Positions 33,932 to 42,940 are shown, numbered from the stretch's first letter. The stretch: 64,000 nt of DNA from Robiginitalea marina (GCF_024006985.1 NZ_JAMXIB010000005.1:62001-126000), one strand, 5' to 3'. The notes: generated by a model not told the origin, from the letters alone. Made by a program: numbers and translations.

Positions 33932-34216
33932 TTATCCGGCGTCTTCCTCCAGCTCCCAATAGTACTTCCTCAGGTGCCACTTCACATAGATAAACCGGGA
34001 GAGTCCGATAAGGAGGATTATCGGCGACAGGATGCTTAAAACGTAACCCAGATCGCGGATTTCCTGGAGGATTTCCATTTTCAGGATGGCTACCCCGGAA
34101 CTGAGGATTACCACAAAGGTGCGGAAATAGGCCAGGAAGGTGCGTTCGTTCGCAAGGCGGGTCCGGTCTATGGCCAGGGCATCGGTACGGTTCAATTTGG
34201 CTTTTTTCTTTGGCAT
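33932..34216 (-). CDS. DUF202 membrane protein
   Basis: A 94-residue protein with two membrane helices (about 32-50 and 58-78) preceded by LAIDRTRLANERTFLAYFRT, the DUF202 signature. The function of the family is unknown; short DUF202 proteins occur widely and some fungal VTC and phosphate proteins carry the domain. It is 28 nt downstream of the cation transporter on the same strand, probably in one transcript. The start is placed at the ATG that gives MPKKKAKLNR. Confidence 0.78.
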   Translation of the reverse strand: MPKKKAKLNRTDALAIDRTRLANERTFLAYFRTFVVILSSGVAILKMEILQEIRDLGYVLSILSPIILLIGLSRFIYVKWHLRKYYWELEEDAG

Positions 34217-34244
34217 CTGTTTTCGGTATTCGGGTTGGAAAGGG

Positions 34245-35159
34245 TTATGGTTTCCCCGGACCTGACGGCCCGGAGGATTCGCGTTCCTCCCGGCTGGCGG
34301 GTTCGATATGGACCAGGACGTGGCCAAGCCGTGGGATTTCCCTTCTCAGGTGGTCTTTCAGGCGGTGCGCCAGGGCATGCCCCTGGTAAACGGGGATTTG
34401 CCCATCCACAAGCGCGTGGAGGTCCACGTGGTATTTCAGCCCTGCCTTGCGGACAAAGCACTTTTCGGTTCCCAAAATGCCACTGACCTTCACGGATTCT
34501 TCCCGGATGTGTTCCACCAGGTCGTCGTACCGGTGTTCATCCATTATCTCTCCCAGGGCCGGGCGGAAAATCAGGTAGCTGTTATATAAAATGAAACCGG
34601 AGGCGCAGATGGCGGCCCAGTCGTCGGCGGCCTCATACCCCTCCCCGAAGACCAGGGCGATGGAAATACCCAAAAATGCCATCACGGAGGTAATGGCATC
34701 ACTGCGGTGGTGCCAGGCATCGGCCCCAAGGGCCGTACTTCCCGTTTCCCGGCTTTTTTTCAGGACGATCCGGTAGGAGGCCTCTTTCCAGAGGATAATG
34801 CCACCCAGCACGAAAAGCGTCCAGGGCTCCGGGGTTTTGTGGGGGGTCTGGATGTGGCGGATGCTTTCGTACACGATCACCACGGCCGAGCTCACCAGGA
34901 ATGCCACGACCAGGAAGGTGATCAGCGGTTCGATCTTGCCATGCCCGTACGGGTGGTTTTTATCGGCCGGTTTTTTTGCATAGGTCAGCCCGAGGAGGAC
35001 CAGCAGGGAGGAGAAAACATCCGTCGTGGATTCGATGGCATCGGCAATAAGGGCATAGGAATGCCCAAAAAATCCGGCAAGGCCCTTGATCAGGGCCAGC
35101 GCAACATTCGATAGCAGGCTGAACCAGGTGGTCCGTATGGCGGTTGTTTCCTGTGACAT
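34245..35159 (-). CDS. Cation diffusion facilitator family transporter
   Basis: A 304-residue CDF protein. Six helices are expected; metal-site residues are seen in SYALIADAIES (helix 2, DxxxS type) and WHHRSDAITS (helix 5, HxxxD). HPYGHGKIEPL is the CDF family signature. The C-terminal cytoplasmic domain (about 205-290) has the metal-sensing alpha/beta form with KYHVDLHALVDG. It should export Zn, Fe, Mn or similar divalent cations by proton exchange; the metal cannot be named. The start was chosen at MSQETTAIRT. Confidence 0.9.
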   Translation of the reverse strand: MSQETTAIRTTWFSLLSNVALALIKGLAGFFGHSYALIADAIESTTDVFSSLLVLLGLTYAKKPADKNHPYGHGKIEPLITFLVVAFLVSSAVVIVYESIRHIQTPHKTPEPWTLFVLGGIILWKEASYRIVLKKSRETGSTALGADAWHHRSDAITSVMAFLGISIALVFGEGYEAADDWAAICASGFILYNSYLIFRPALGEIMDEHRYDDLVEHIREESVKVSGILGTEKCFVRKAGLKYHVDLHALVDGQIPVYQGHALAHRLKDHLRREIPRLGHVLVHIEPASREERESSGPSGPGKP

Positions 35160-35196
35160 CCGACAGGGGTTGGCCCCCGGGGTCCGGGGATTCACG

Positions 35197-35204
35197 CAAA
35201 GATA
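35197..35204 (-). promoter_or_regulatory. Promoter -7 box of the CDF transporter gene
   Basis: CAAAGATA on the plus strand is TATCTTTG on the minus strand, a perfect -7 element 37 nt upstream of the ATG. No CAA (TTG on the minus strand) is found at ideal spacing. Confidence 0.5.
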
Positions 35205-35369
35205 CAGGAAAGGAAGGGAACCCCCCGGGGTTTGGCGAAGTAACAGGCCCCTGGGACAGGTGGTTCTCCGGCTCGCCGGGTGCCCCTTTCAGTTGGCCCC
35301 CAATCAATCGGTTTTTACGGCTTTTTTTGGCTAATTTTACCAGCCATCGGCAGCAAAAGCAAACACCCC

Positions 35370-36347
35370 TTGAAAGTCAGCGCGCAGATCCGGGAACCCA
35401 TTGAACGGGAAATGGAACTCTTCGAGAAGAAGTTCCATGAATCCATGCGTTCCCAGGTGCCCCTGCTGAACCGCATCACCTATTATATCGTAAACCGCAA
35501 GGGGAAACAGATGCGCCCGATGTTTGTGTTCCTCACGGCCAAGCTGCTGAACCAGGGGGAGGTCAACGAACGCACCTACCGGGGGGCATCTGTCATTGAG
35601 CTCATCCATACCGCCAGCCTTGTCCACGACGACGTGGTGGATGACAGCTACAAAAGGCGCGGCTTTTTTTCGATCAACGCCCTATGGAAAAACAAGATTG
35701 CCGTGCTGGTGGGCGATTTCCTGCTGGCCAGGGGAATGTTGCTCTCTGTGGACCACGGCGATTTTGACCTGCTTCGGATCATTTCCACTGCCATGCGGGA
35801 GATCAGCGAGGGGGAACTGCTGCAGATCGAAAAGGCGCGGCGCCTCGATATTACCGAGGCGGTGTATTACGAGATAATCCGACAGAAAACGGCCACGCTC
35901 ATTGCGGCCTGTTGCAGCCTGGGCGCTGCCTCTGTACGGCCTGGTTCCGAAGAGGTGGAAACGTTTCGAAAATTCGGGGAGCTCTGCGGGATGGCCTTCC
36001 AGATCAAGGATGACCTTTTTGATTATGGGGAGGCGCGTATCGGCAAGCCCACCGGTATCGACATCAGGGAGCAGAAGATGACCCTTCCCCTGATTCACGC
36101 CCTGAACCATGCCCCGGAAAAACAACGCAGGTGGCTGATCTCCTCGGTGAAGCACCACAACACCGACCGCGGCAGGGTCAGGGAGATCATCCGCTATGTG
36201 AAGGAATCAGGAGGGCTGGAGTACGCGGAAACCCGCATGCTGGAGTTCCGGGACCGGGCCCTGCAACTCTTGCGCGAGTATCCGCAGTCGCCTTACCGGG
36301 ACGCCCTGGAGCTCATGGTCAATTATGTAGTAGACCGCAAAATCTGA
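35370..36347 (+). CDS. Polyprenyl (prenyl) diphosphate synthase
   Basis: A 325-residue trans-prenyl synthase. The two Asp-rich motifs are in LVHDDVVDDSYKRRG and FQIKDDLFDYG, with the KGKQMRP isopentenyl site near the N terminus. It builds a long isoprenoid chain, most likely the menaquinone side chain (octaprenyl or similar); chain length cannot be read reliably. The start is TTG at 35370 (MKVSAQIREPIEREMELF), which matches homologue N termini. A TAATTTTA sequence at about 35332-35339 may be the -7 box. Confidence 0.88.
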   Translation: MKVSAQIREPIEREMELFEKKFHESMRSQVPLLNRITYYIVNRKGKQMRPMFVFLTAKLLNQGEVNERTYRGASVIELIHTASLVHDDVVDDSYKRRGFFSINALWKNKIAVLVGDFLLARGMLLSVDHGDFDLLRIISTAMREISEGELLQIEKARRLDITEAVYYEIIRQKTATLIAACCSLGAASVRPGSEEVETFRKFGELCGMAFQIKDDLFDYGEARIGKPTGIDIREQKMTLPLIHALNHAPEKQRRWLISSVKHHNTDRGRVREIIRYVKESGGLEYAETRMLEFRDRALQLLREYPQSPYRDALELMVNYVVDRKI

Positions 36348-36431
36348 CAGGTTTTATGCCCCGGCCAAAAAAAATGGCGATCCCGGGCAACCTTTTTTTA
36401 TTTTCCCCCGTCTTTAAGGATAGAAGCGCGC

Positions 36432-37001
36432 ATGAAAGTGAAAATCATTTCCCTGTTCCGTGACGAGTATTCCCTGGTGCGAAAGGCGGCTTCGGGCGAC
36501 CGTGGGGCCCAAAAGGCGATCTACGACAGCCTGGCCCCCCGGATGCTGGCCTTGTGCCAGCGGTATGTCCGGGATGCGCATTTTGCGGAGGACGTGATGA
36601 TCGAGGGGTTTGTAAAGGTTTTCGCGAACCTCCCGGGCTTCCGTTTCCAGGGGAGCTTTGAGGGCTGGGTCAGGCGGATCATGGTTCGGGAAGCCATCGA
36701 TTTTCTGCGCCGCAGGCAATTTGTAGTTTATGACGAAACCCTCCTGGAAAACCGTCAGGAGCTCCCCGACGCCGGGGCAGACCCTTATGAGGTGGAACAG
36801 CTGGAACTCCTGATCGACGCCCTGCCGGAAGGATACCGCCTGGTCTTTAACCTTTACGTGGTAGAGGGATACAAGCACCACGAGATTGCAACCCTGCTGG
36901 ATATTTCGGAAAGTACTTCCAAATCACAGCTATTCAAGGCACGCAAAGTATTGCAAAACCAATTGGAAGAAATCTCATACCACAACTATGGCATTAGATG
37001 A
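36432..37001 (+). CDS. ECF-type RNA polymerase sigma factor
   Basis: A 189-residue sigma-70 family protein of ECF size. Region 2 is at about 20-90 (YVRDAHFAEDVMIEGFVKVF, then FEGWVRRIMVREAIDFLRRR) and region 4 at about 120-180 (LPEGYRLVFNLYVVEGYKHHEIATLL). Its end overlaps the next gene by 14 nt, a usual sign of a sigma factor coupled to its partner. The target promoters are unknown. Confidence 0.9.
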   Translation: MKVKIISLFRDEYSLVRKAASGDRGAQKAIYDSLAPRMLALCQRYVRDAHFAEDVMIEGFVKVFANLPGFRFQGSFEGWVRRIMVREAIDFLRRRQFVVYDETLLENRQELPDAGADPYEVEQLELLIDALPEGYRLVFNLYVVEGYKHHEIATLLDISESTSKSQLFKARKVLQNQLEEISYHNYGIR

Positions 37002-37725
37002 TGTTGAAAAACAATGGCAAAAGCGCCTCCGGGAGCGGGAGGTGAAACCCCGCGAGTCGGCCTGGGATGCTATTGAAGCCCGCCTCGGACCGGAACCCCT
37101 GAAGCGCGACAGGCGTCCCTGGCTTTGGCCAATGGCGGCGGCCGCGGGCCTTGCCCTGGCGATGGGTTACTTCTGGTTCCTCACGGCGCCGGAGCCGCTG
37201 CCCGGCGGGGAGCCCGTAGTGGAAAACCCCACTACCGCGGCGCCTTCCCCCGCGCCTCAGCCGAAGGTGCTGCCGCCCCTCCAGCAAGACCGGTCCGATA
37301 AGGAAAACCAGCCCCATAAACCTGCCGGGCCATCCCTTACCCGGGTTCTCCACGGGGAACAAAGCAGGCCAGGCCTGGCGGCGGACCGTGACCTGGCCGG
37401 GCTGGAGCCTTCCCCGGGGGTCCCTGATACGGCCGGGCTTTCAGAGCTGATCGCCCGCCAGCTCGATACCGTGCTGACTCAGGTGACCTTTTTGGAGGAA
37501 GGCCGGGGTATGGCCACAGACGCCGAGGTCGATTCCCTGTTGCGGCAGGCCCGGGAAGCCATTGTGCGGCAGAGCCGGCGGGACACGGTTTCAGGTATCG
37601 ATGCCATGACCCTGCTCTACCGGGCCGAGGATGAACTGGACCAGACCTTCCGGGAGCAGATTCTTGAGAAGCTTAAATCGGGGATGAACCGGATGCGTAC
37701 GGCCGTGGCCAACCACAACCCCTGA
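36988..37725 (+). CDS. Probable anti-sigma factor (single-pass membrane protein)
   Basis: A 245-residue protein with a charged cytoplasmic N terminus (about 1-43), one membrane helix (44-66) and a Pro/Ala-rich extracytoplasmic part with a helical C-terminal section. There is no recognised anti-sigma zinc motif, so the call rests on topology and on the 14-nt overlap with the sigma gene. It precedes an outer-membrane protein gene, completing a common Bacteroidota trio. It could instead be a structural envelope protein. Confidence 0.6.
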   Translation: MALDDVEKQWQKRLREREVKPRESAWDAIEARLGPEPLKRDRRPWLWPMAAAAGLALAMGYFWFLTAPEPLPGGEPVVENPTTAAPSPAPQPKVLPPLQQDRSDKENQPHKPAGPSLTRVLHGEQSRPGLAADRDLAGLEPSPGVPDTAGLSELIARQLDTVLTQVTFLEEGRGMATDAEVDSLLRQAREAIVRQSRRDTVSGIDAMTLLYRAEDELDQTFREQILEKLKSGMNRMRTAVANHNP

Positions 37726-37814
37726 GCCCTTTGTTTCAAAAATCCCCCGTCCTGCTCCTTTCATGGCTACGGGTGGGGAAGCGTTTATTCATCAATCTTA
37801 AAAAACCAAATCAC

Positions 37815-38903
37815 ATGCACACTCTAGTACGATTTCTGATTTTTCTGGTCATTTTTTGCAGCTTCCAGCAACTTCAGGCCCAGGAGGCGTATCAAAAGCG
37901 GATCCGGGAGCTGAAGGCCCAGCGGGAACTGGTGGTCCAACAGGAAAAGGAGGCCCTCAAAGCGGAAATCACCCTGATTGAAGCCCGGGTAAATGCCGGG
38001 GAACTGACTGCGGCAGAGGCCAAAGCCCTGAAGGAGGCTGCGGCGGAGCGGCGCGCCCTGAACATCGAGAACCGCCAGGCGATCCTGGACAATGAGATCG
38101 CCCTCCTGGAACGGAACCGGGGGGAAGGCATCGCCATGCAGGACAGCCTGGCGAATTGGAAGGAGAGCCCCTCCGGAAGGGAAGGCCATGAGGAGGATGA
38201 CTGCGCACTCTTTGGGATCGACTGCGATCCCTGGTACTGGGGCTGGGAGAAACACTGGCAGTACGACAGGCGGACCTATTCAGACCTGGTCATCGCGTTT
38301 GGCTTCAGCAACGCGGACGTGGAAGGCCTGTCCCTGGAGCAATCCCCCTATAAGCTCGCCGGAAGCCGCTTTTTCGAAATTGGCTGGGCCTGGAGGACCC
38401 GGGTGTTCGAAAACAGCAACTTCCTGCGTTTCCACTACGGGTTTTCCTTCCAGTTCAATGGGCTCAAGCCCGAAGGGAACCAGTATTTTGTCACTGAGGA
38501 CGGACAGACCTCCCTCCAGGAATTCGCCTTACCCCTTGACAAATCCAAGTTCCGGATGGACAACCTCGTGGTGCCGGTGCATTTCGAGATAGGGCCTTCC
38601 CGCGTGCGGGTGTCCGAAAACCGGGTCCGGTATTCCCTGAACAACCAGTTCCGGTTCGGTTTCGGGGGATATGCAGGGCTGAACCTTGGGGCGCGACAGA
38701 AACTCAAGTACCGGGAGGACGGGGACCGCAAAAAGGACAAGCTGAAGGGTGGGTACAATACCAGCGACCTGATCTACGGGCTCAGCACCTATATCGGGAT
38801 CGATGGGGTGCTGCTGTACTTCCGGTACGACCTCAACCCTATTTTCCAGGATGCCGAAGTGGAACAGAACATGCTGGCTTTCGGCCTGCGCCTGGATATC
38901 TGA
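37815..38903 (+). CDS. Secreted coiled-coil / outer-membrane beta-barrel protein
   Basis: A 362-residue protein with signal peptide (MHTLVRFLIFLVIFCSFQQLQAQ). Residues about 25-125 form a long charged coiled coil rich in Glu, Lys and Ala. An acidic Cys-containing linker (DDCALFGIDCDPWYWGW) follows, then a beta-barrel-like half ending NMLAFGLRLDI. No homologue of known function is recognised. It is the third gene of the sigma/anti-sigma set and may be its envelope output or sensor. Confidence 0.65.
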   Translation: MHTLVRFLIFLVIFCSFQQLQAQEAYQKRIRELKAQRELVVQQEKEALKAEITLIEARVNAGELTAAEAKALKEAAAERRALNIENRQAILDNEIALLERNRGEGIAMQDSLANWKESPSGREGHEEDDCALFGIDCDPWYWGWEKHWQYDRRTYSDLVIAFGFSNADVEGLSLEQSPYKLAGSRFFEIGWAWRTRVFENSNFLRFHYGFSFQFNGLKPEGNQYFVTEDGQTSLQEFALPLDKSKFRMDNLVVPVHFEIGPSRVRVSENRVRYSLNNQFRFGFGGYAGLNLGARQKLKYREDGDRKKDKLKGGYNTSDLIYGLSTYIGIDGVLLYFRYDLNPIFQDAEVEQNMLAFGLRLDI

Positions 38904-38943
38904 CCTGCCCCGGGGCCACATAAGCGGGGCTTGCCCCCTATTA

Positions 38944-39201
38944 TTATGGGCTGGCGAGGCCGTCCAGCCCGCGGCGCATCTCTGTGGTCAGGTCGTCCTC
39001 CGCATAGGCTTTTTTGCAGTGCCCGCATTCCACATAGGCCGTCGGCCGCAGGCGGAACACCGGGATCCAGAAAAGGTGGACGAACTGTGGGATGAGGGTG
39101 GCCCGCAACTGCCCGGCCTGCCCGCAGTAGGGGCAGGCCGCCCCGGGCAGGGTGGCTTCTTTTTTCTTCCCGGGACGGGTGCCGAAAAACAGGATGAACA
39201 T
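38944..39201 (-). CDS. Small zinc-ribbon protein
   Basis: An 85-residue protein with two Cys pairs, CPYCGQ (about 23-28) and CGHCKK (about 59-64), separated by a hydrophobic stretch (IPQFVHLFWIPVFRL). This is a zinc ribbon with a membrane-associating loop, as in the zinc-ribbon family proteins of Bacteroidota. The function is unknown. A perfect -7 box on the minus strand (CAAAGGTA at 39225-39232) lies just upstream. Confidence 0.7.
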   Translation of the reverse strand: MFILFFGTRPGKKKEATLPGAACPYCGQAGQLRATLIPQFVHLFWIPVFRLRPTAYVECGHCKKAYAEDDLTTEMRRGLDGLASP

Positions 39202-39323
39202 GGCGGGATCGGTTTCTGTTTCCCCAAAGGTAGGAATTCAGGGGCTTCGGTAATTTCCCCGGCCATTTCCTTTTTCCGGGCGGCGGCTTTTCTTATTTTT
39301 AAGCCTTCCTAAAACACGCCGCC

Positions 39324-41303
39324 TTGATTTCCAGGAGCACCATTGACAAAGTATTCGAAACCGCCCGGGTGGAGGAGGTTATCGGCGATTTTGTGCAGCT
39401 GAAGAAATCCGGTTCCAATTTCAAGGGCCTCAGCCCGTTTACCGACGAGCGCACCCCGAGTTTTATGGTTTCCCCTGTAAAGCAGATATGGAAAGACTTC
39501 AGCAGTGGCAAGGGGGGAAATGTGGTGGCTTTTCTGATGGAGCACGAACACATTACCTATCCTGAGGCGATTCGGTACCTGGCCAAAAAGTACCAGATCG
39601 AAATCGAGGAAACCCAACAGACCAGCGAGGAAAAGGAAAAGGCCAGCGAGCGGGAGAGCCTGTTGCTGGTTACGGAGTTCGCCAGCCAGTTCTATTCCGA
39701 TTGCCTTTGGAATACCGAAAAGGGAAAGGCCATTGGCCTGACCTATTTCAAGGAGCGGGGTTTTTCGGAAGCTACCATCCGCCATTTTGGCCTGGGCTAT
39801 AACCCCGACCAGTGGGACGCCTTTACCCGGGCAGCCCTTGAAAAGGGCTACCAACTCGATTTCCTCGAGAAAACGGGGCTCACCATTGTAAAGAAGCCGG
39901 ACCGCGATGGGGGGGAGGAAAAACATTTTGACCGTTTCAAGGGGAGGGTGCTTTTCCCCATCCATTCGATGAGTGGCCGGGTGCTCGGCTTTGGCGGCCG
40001 AACCCTCAGCAACGACAAGAAGCAGGCAAAATACCTGAATTCCCCGGAAAGCGACATCTACCACAAAAGCAAGGTCCTCTATGGGATCTATTACGCCAAA
40101 CAGGCCATTGCCAGGGAGGATGCCTGCTACCTGGTGGAAGGGTATACCGATGTTATCCAGCTCCACCAGAGCGGCATTGAAAATGTGGTGGCCTCCAGCG
40201 GCACCGCCCTGACCCCGGACCAGATTCGCCTGGTGCGGCGCCTCACCCAGAACATCGTAGTCCTTTTTGACGGGGATGCGGCTGGCCTCAGGGCCTCCCT
40301 GAGGGGAATAGACCTGATCCTGGAAGAAGGGATGAATGTAAGGGTATGTACCTTTCCGCCCGGGGAGGACCCTGACAGTTTTGCCCGGAAGAATTCCCGG
40401 GAGGCCATTGAGGCCTACCTGAAGGAAAACGCCCGCGATTTTATCCAGTTTAAGACGGCCCTGCTCACCGAAGAAGCGGCCAGCGACCCCATCCGTAAGG
40501 CGGAAACCATCAGGGACATCGTAAGCAGCATTGCGCGTATCCCCGACCGGATCAAACGGGAGGTATACATCCAGGAATGCGCCTCCCTGATGGGGATTTC
40601 AGAAGGGGTCCTTTTTTCCACCCTGGCCCAGATGGGTCGGAAACAGGCCCGGGACGCCTCCGAAAAACCCCGGTCTTCAGGCCAGATGGCCGTGGTGCCC
40701 CCCGCCCCGGAAGAAGCGCGGGTAGACATGCAGTACGAGCTGGAGCGGAAGATCATCGAAATGCTGCTGATTTACGGGAAGGAGATCCAGGAATTCGAAG
40801 ACCTGGTGCTCAAGGAAAATGAGGAAGGGAAACTGGTGCTGGAACCGGAGCGGGTACAGGCCCGGGTGTTCGAAAAAGTGTTCCTGGACCTGCAGGAAGA
40901 CGAGATTGAGCTGACCAACGGGCATTTCCGGCGCATTTACAATGCCCTGATCGAGAAGCTCAGCGGGGAGGCTGAGTTCCGGGTACAGGACCTGCTCGGC
41001 GAACTGGACCAGGATCTGGTGGAAGAGGTCTCTGCGATCCTGATGGACGAGGAAAAATACCAGTTGCACAACTGGGAGCGCAGGGATATCTTCCCCAAGG
41101 CAAAACAGCATTCCCTTGCCCAGCTGGTCAGCGAAACCATCCTTTCCCTCCGGTGTTTCCTGATCAAAAAGCGAATCCTCGCCCTGCAGCGGGAAACCGA
41201 GTCATCGGTGGCCGGGGACAACCGGGAAACCCTGGAGGAAATTGTCAATTATCTGCAGCTGAACAAATTGCTGAATACCAAGCTCAACCGGGTGTTGTCG
41301 TAG
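39324..41303 (+). CDS. dnaG: DNA primase, with degenerate zinc-binding domain
   Basis: A 659-residue primase. Toprim motifs are present (YLVEGYTDVI with the catalytic Glu, then VLFDGDAAG) and the C-terminal helicase-binding region follows to the end. The N-terminal CHC2 zinc domain has kept its shape but lost all four ligands: where DnaG normally has CPFH and CFGC it has S37-P-F-T40 and D58-F-S-S61. I believe this is shared by Flavobacteriia, so it is not a mutation of this strain. The start is TTG at 39324 (MISRSTIDKVFE), as homologues begin in the same way. It synthesises RNA primers at the replication fork. Confidence 0.93.
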   Translation: MISRSTIDKVFETARVEEVIGDFVQLKKSGSNFKGLSPFTDERTPSFMVSPVKQIWKDFSSGKGGNVVAFLMEHEHITYPEAIRYLAKKYQIEIEETQQTSEEKEKASERESLLLVTEFASQFYSDCLWNTEKGKAIGLTYFKERGFSEATIRHFGLGYNPDQWDAFTRAALEKGYQLDFLEKTGLTIVKKPDRDGGEEKHFDRFKGRVLFPIHSMSGRVLGFGGRTLSNDKKQAKYLNSPESDIYHKSKVLYGIYYAKQAIAREDACYLVEGYTDVIQLHQSGIENVVASSGTALTPDQIRLVRRLTQNIVVLFDGDAAGLRASLRGIDLILEEGMNVRVCTFPPGEDPDSFARKNSREAIEAYLKENARDFIQFKTALLTEEAASDPIRKAETIRDIVSSIARIPDRIKREVYIQECASLMGISEGVLFSTLAQMGRKQARDASEKPRSSGQMAVVPPAPEEARVDMQYELERKIIEMLLIYGKEIQEFEDLVLKENEEGKLVLEPERVQARVFEKVFLDLQEDEIELTNGHFRRIYNALIEKLSGEAEFRVQDLLGELDQDLVEEVSAILMDEEKYQLHNWERRDIFPKAKQHSLAQLVSETILSLRCFLIKKRILALQRETESSVAGDNRETLEEIVNYLQLNKLLNTKLNRVLS

Positions 41304-41313
41304 GCAAAAGAAA

Positions 41314-41336
41314 AATCCGCCCGGGCGGGGCGGATT
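41314..41336. terminator. Terminator between dnaG and the response regulator
   Basis: AATCCGCCC (41314-41322) pairs perfectly with GGGCGGATT (41328-41336), a 9-bp stem with a 5-nt loop. On the minus strand it is followed by TTTCTTTT, so it is a good intrinsic terminator for the regulator gene, and it is also placed to end dnaG transcription. Confidence 0.75.
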
Positions 41337-41358
41337 GGTGCGGTTTGGCCGTTTGGGT

Positions 41359-41988
41359 TCAGTATAATTCCAGGGCCTTGGCCTGCTGGAGCAGGTCTAC
41401 CATATTGTCTACGTTGAGTTTTTTCATCAGTCTGGCCTTATAGGTACTGACGGTCTTTTCGTTCAGGTTCAGGCCCTGGGCCACCTCCTTGTTTCGCTTA
41501 CCGCTGGCCAGCATCTTGAGGACTTCCACCTCCCGGGTCGACAGCTTCCTGAAAAACCGGCGCGGCTTCTTGGTGCCTTCATCGAAGGCCAGCCGCTGGG
41601 CCAGTTCGTTGGTGATATACATGCCCCCGTGGCCCACTTTCCTGACTGCTTCCGGCAGGTTTTCCAGGCGGGTTTCCTTGGACAGGTATCCGTTGGCCCC
41701 GGCCCTAATGGTGCTAAGGGCGTAGACATCTTCAGATTGTCCACTGTATATCAACACTTTAACTTCCGGATACTCCTGTTTGATCTTTCTGAGGGCGGCT
41801 ACCCCGTTGATTTCCGGGATATCCATCTCCAGGATCAGCACGTCAGGCAAATCCTTGTTCAGTTTTTTGAAGAGTTCGGAGGTGGTGGCAACTTCTCCCA
41901 AGACCTGGAAATCTTCCTGCTCTTGCAACAGGCAGCTGATCCCAAGCCGGACAATGGGGTGGTTGTCCGCTATGAGTAATTTGATCAT
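41359..41988 (-). CDS. LuxR/NarL-type response regulator with atypical receiver
   Basis: A 209-residue receiver (1-120) plus LuxR helix-turn-helix (about 148-205, LSTREVEVLKMLASGKRNKEVA). The phospho-acceptor Asp is replaced by Glu (E54 in LILEMDIPEI), and the acidic pair is D8-N9 in place of DD or ED. S82 and K104 are conserved. Such a receiver may not take phosphate in the usual way; Glu can mimic the phosphorylated state. No histidine kinase is nearby. It lies between dnaG and nadE. The targets are unknown. Confidence 0.88.
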   Translation of the reverse strand: MIKLLIADNHPIVRLGISCLLQEQEDFQVLGEVATTSELFKKLNKDLPDVLILEMDIPEINGVAALRKIKQEYPEVKVLIYSGQSEDVYALSTIRAGANGYLSKETRLENLPEAVRKVGHGGMYITNELAQRLAFDEGTKKPRRFFRKLSTREVEVLKMLASGKRNKEVAQGLNLNEKTVSTYKARLMKKLNVDNMVDLLQQAKALELY

Positions 41989-42136
41989 CTTTGGTTAGTT
42001 TTTTGGTCTACCCAAACACGTATTAAAAAACTTACGTGATATGTAAGGGTTAATCCAATCAATGTGTCAACAAAGATGTCAAAAAAAATCGGTACGAAGC
42101 CCTGCCGATTTGTTTTTTTCGAGCTAATGACCTCAT

Positions 42137-42940
42137 TTATAGCTGAGAGGTCCTTTTTAGGTGTTCCGGGATACTGCAGACCGGGATAGGCTGCATTTTA
42201 TGTCGATTAACGGTATTAAACCGTTTATAGATCCGGAAAACTTCCCGCTGCCGCCCGGTGAATTCCGCCCCGGTCTTCCCCTGCTCGTCCATGGCCATAG
42301 CCCATTCCAGTTCCGGGTAAGAAGCCCCGATCTGGTCTTCATCGGTGCGGTCATCGCCCCAAAGGCCGTCTGTGGGGGGCGCCTCGAGGATATCCCGGTT
42401 GATCCCCAGGGAAGAAGCGAGCTGGTAAACTTCTGTTTTGAGCAGGTCCGCAATGGGACTCAGGTCCACACCCCCATCCCCGTATTTGGTGAAGAAGCCC
42501 ACCCCAAAATCTTCCACCTTGTTTCCCGTGCCGGCGACCAGCAGTTTCTGAAGGGCGGCGAAGTAATACAGCGAAGTCATTCGCAGCCGGGCCCGGGTAT
42601 TGGCCAGGGACATGAGCCGGTCCTCTTCGTGTTTTACCGGGGGGAAGACCTCGAGCAGGCTGTCGAAAACCGGAGTAAGGTCGATCCACTCCGAGCGCAC
42701 GTTCCCATATCGTTCCTTCAGCCAGAAAATATGGTTTGCGGCACGGGTAACCTGGCTTTTCGACTGGTGAATGGGCATTTCCAGGCAAAGCACCTCCATT
42801 CCTGTGAGGGCGCAAAGGGTAGAGGTAAGGGCGGAGTCAATCCCCCCGGAAACCCCCACCACAAAGCCTTTCATCCCGGCATTCGTGGCATAGTCGCGCA
42901 GCCAGTCTACGATATGGTCAATTACTTCTTCTGAGTGCAT
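42137..42940 (-). CDS. nadE: NH3-dependent NAD+ synthase
   Basis: A 267-residue NadE without the glutaminase domain. The P-loop is SGGIDS (about 31-36), and the later NKVEDFGVGFFTKYGDGGVD and PTDGLW are conserved. It makes NAD from deamido-NAD, ammonia and ATP. It is separated from the response regulator by 148 nt holding an AT-rich stretch and no gene, and is divergent from gldB. Confidence 0.93.
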   Translation of the reverse strand: MHSEEVIDHIVDWLRDYATNAGMKGFVVGVSGGIDSALTSTLCALTGMEVLCLEMPIHQSKSQVTRAANHIFWLKERYGNVRSEWIDLTPVFDSLLEVFPPVKHEEDRLMSLANTRARLRMTSLYYFAALQKLLVAGTGNKVEDFGVGFFTKYGDGGVDLSPIADLLKTEVYQLASSLGINRDILEAPPTDGLWGDDRTDEDQIGASYPELEWAMAMDEQGKTGAEFTGRQREVFRIYKRFNTVNRHKMQPIPVCSIPEHLKRTSQL

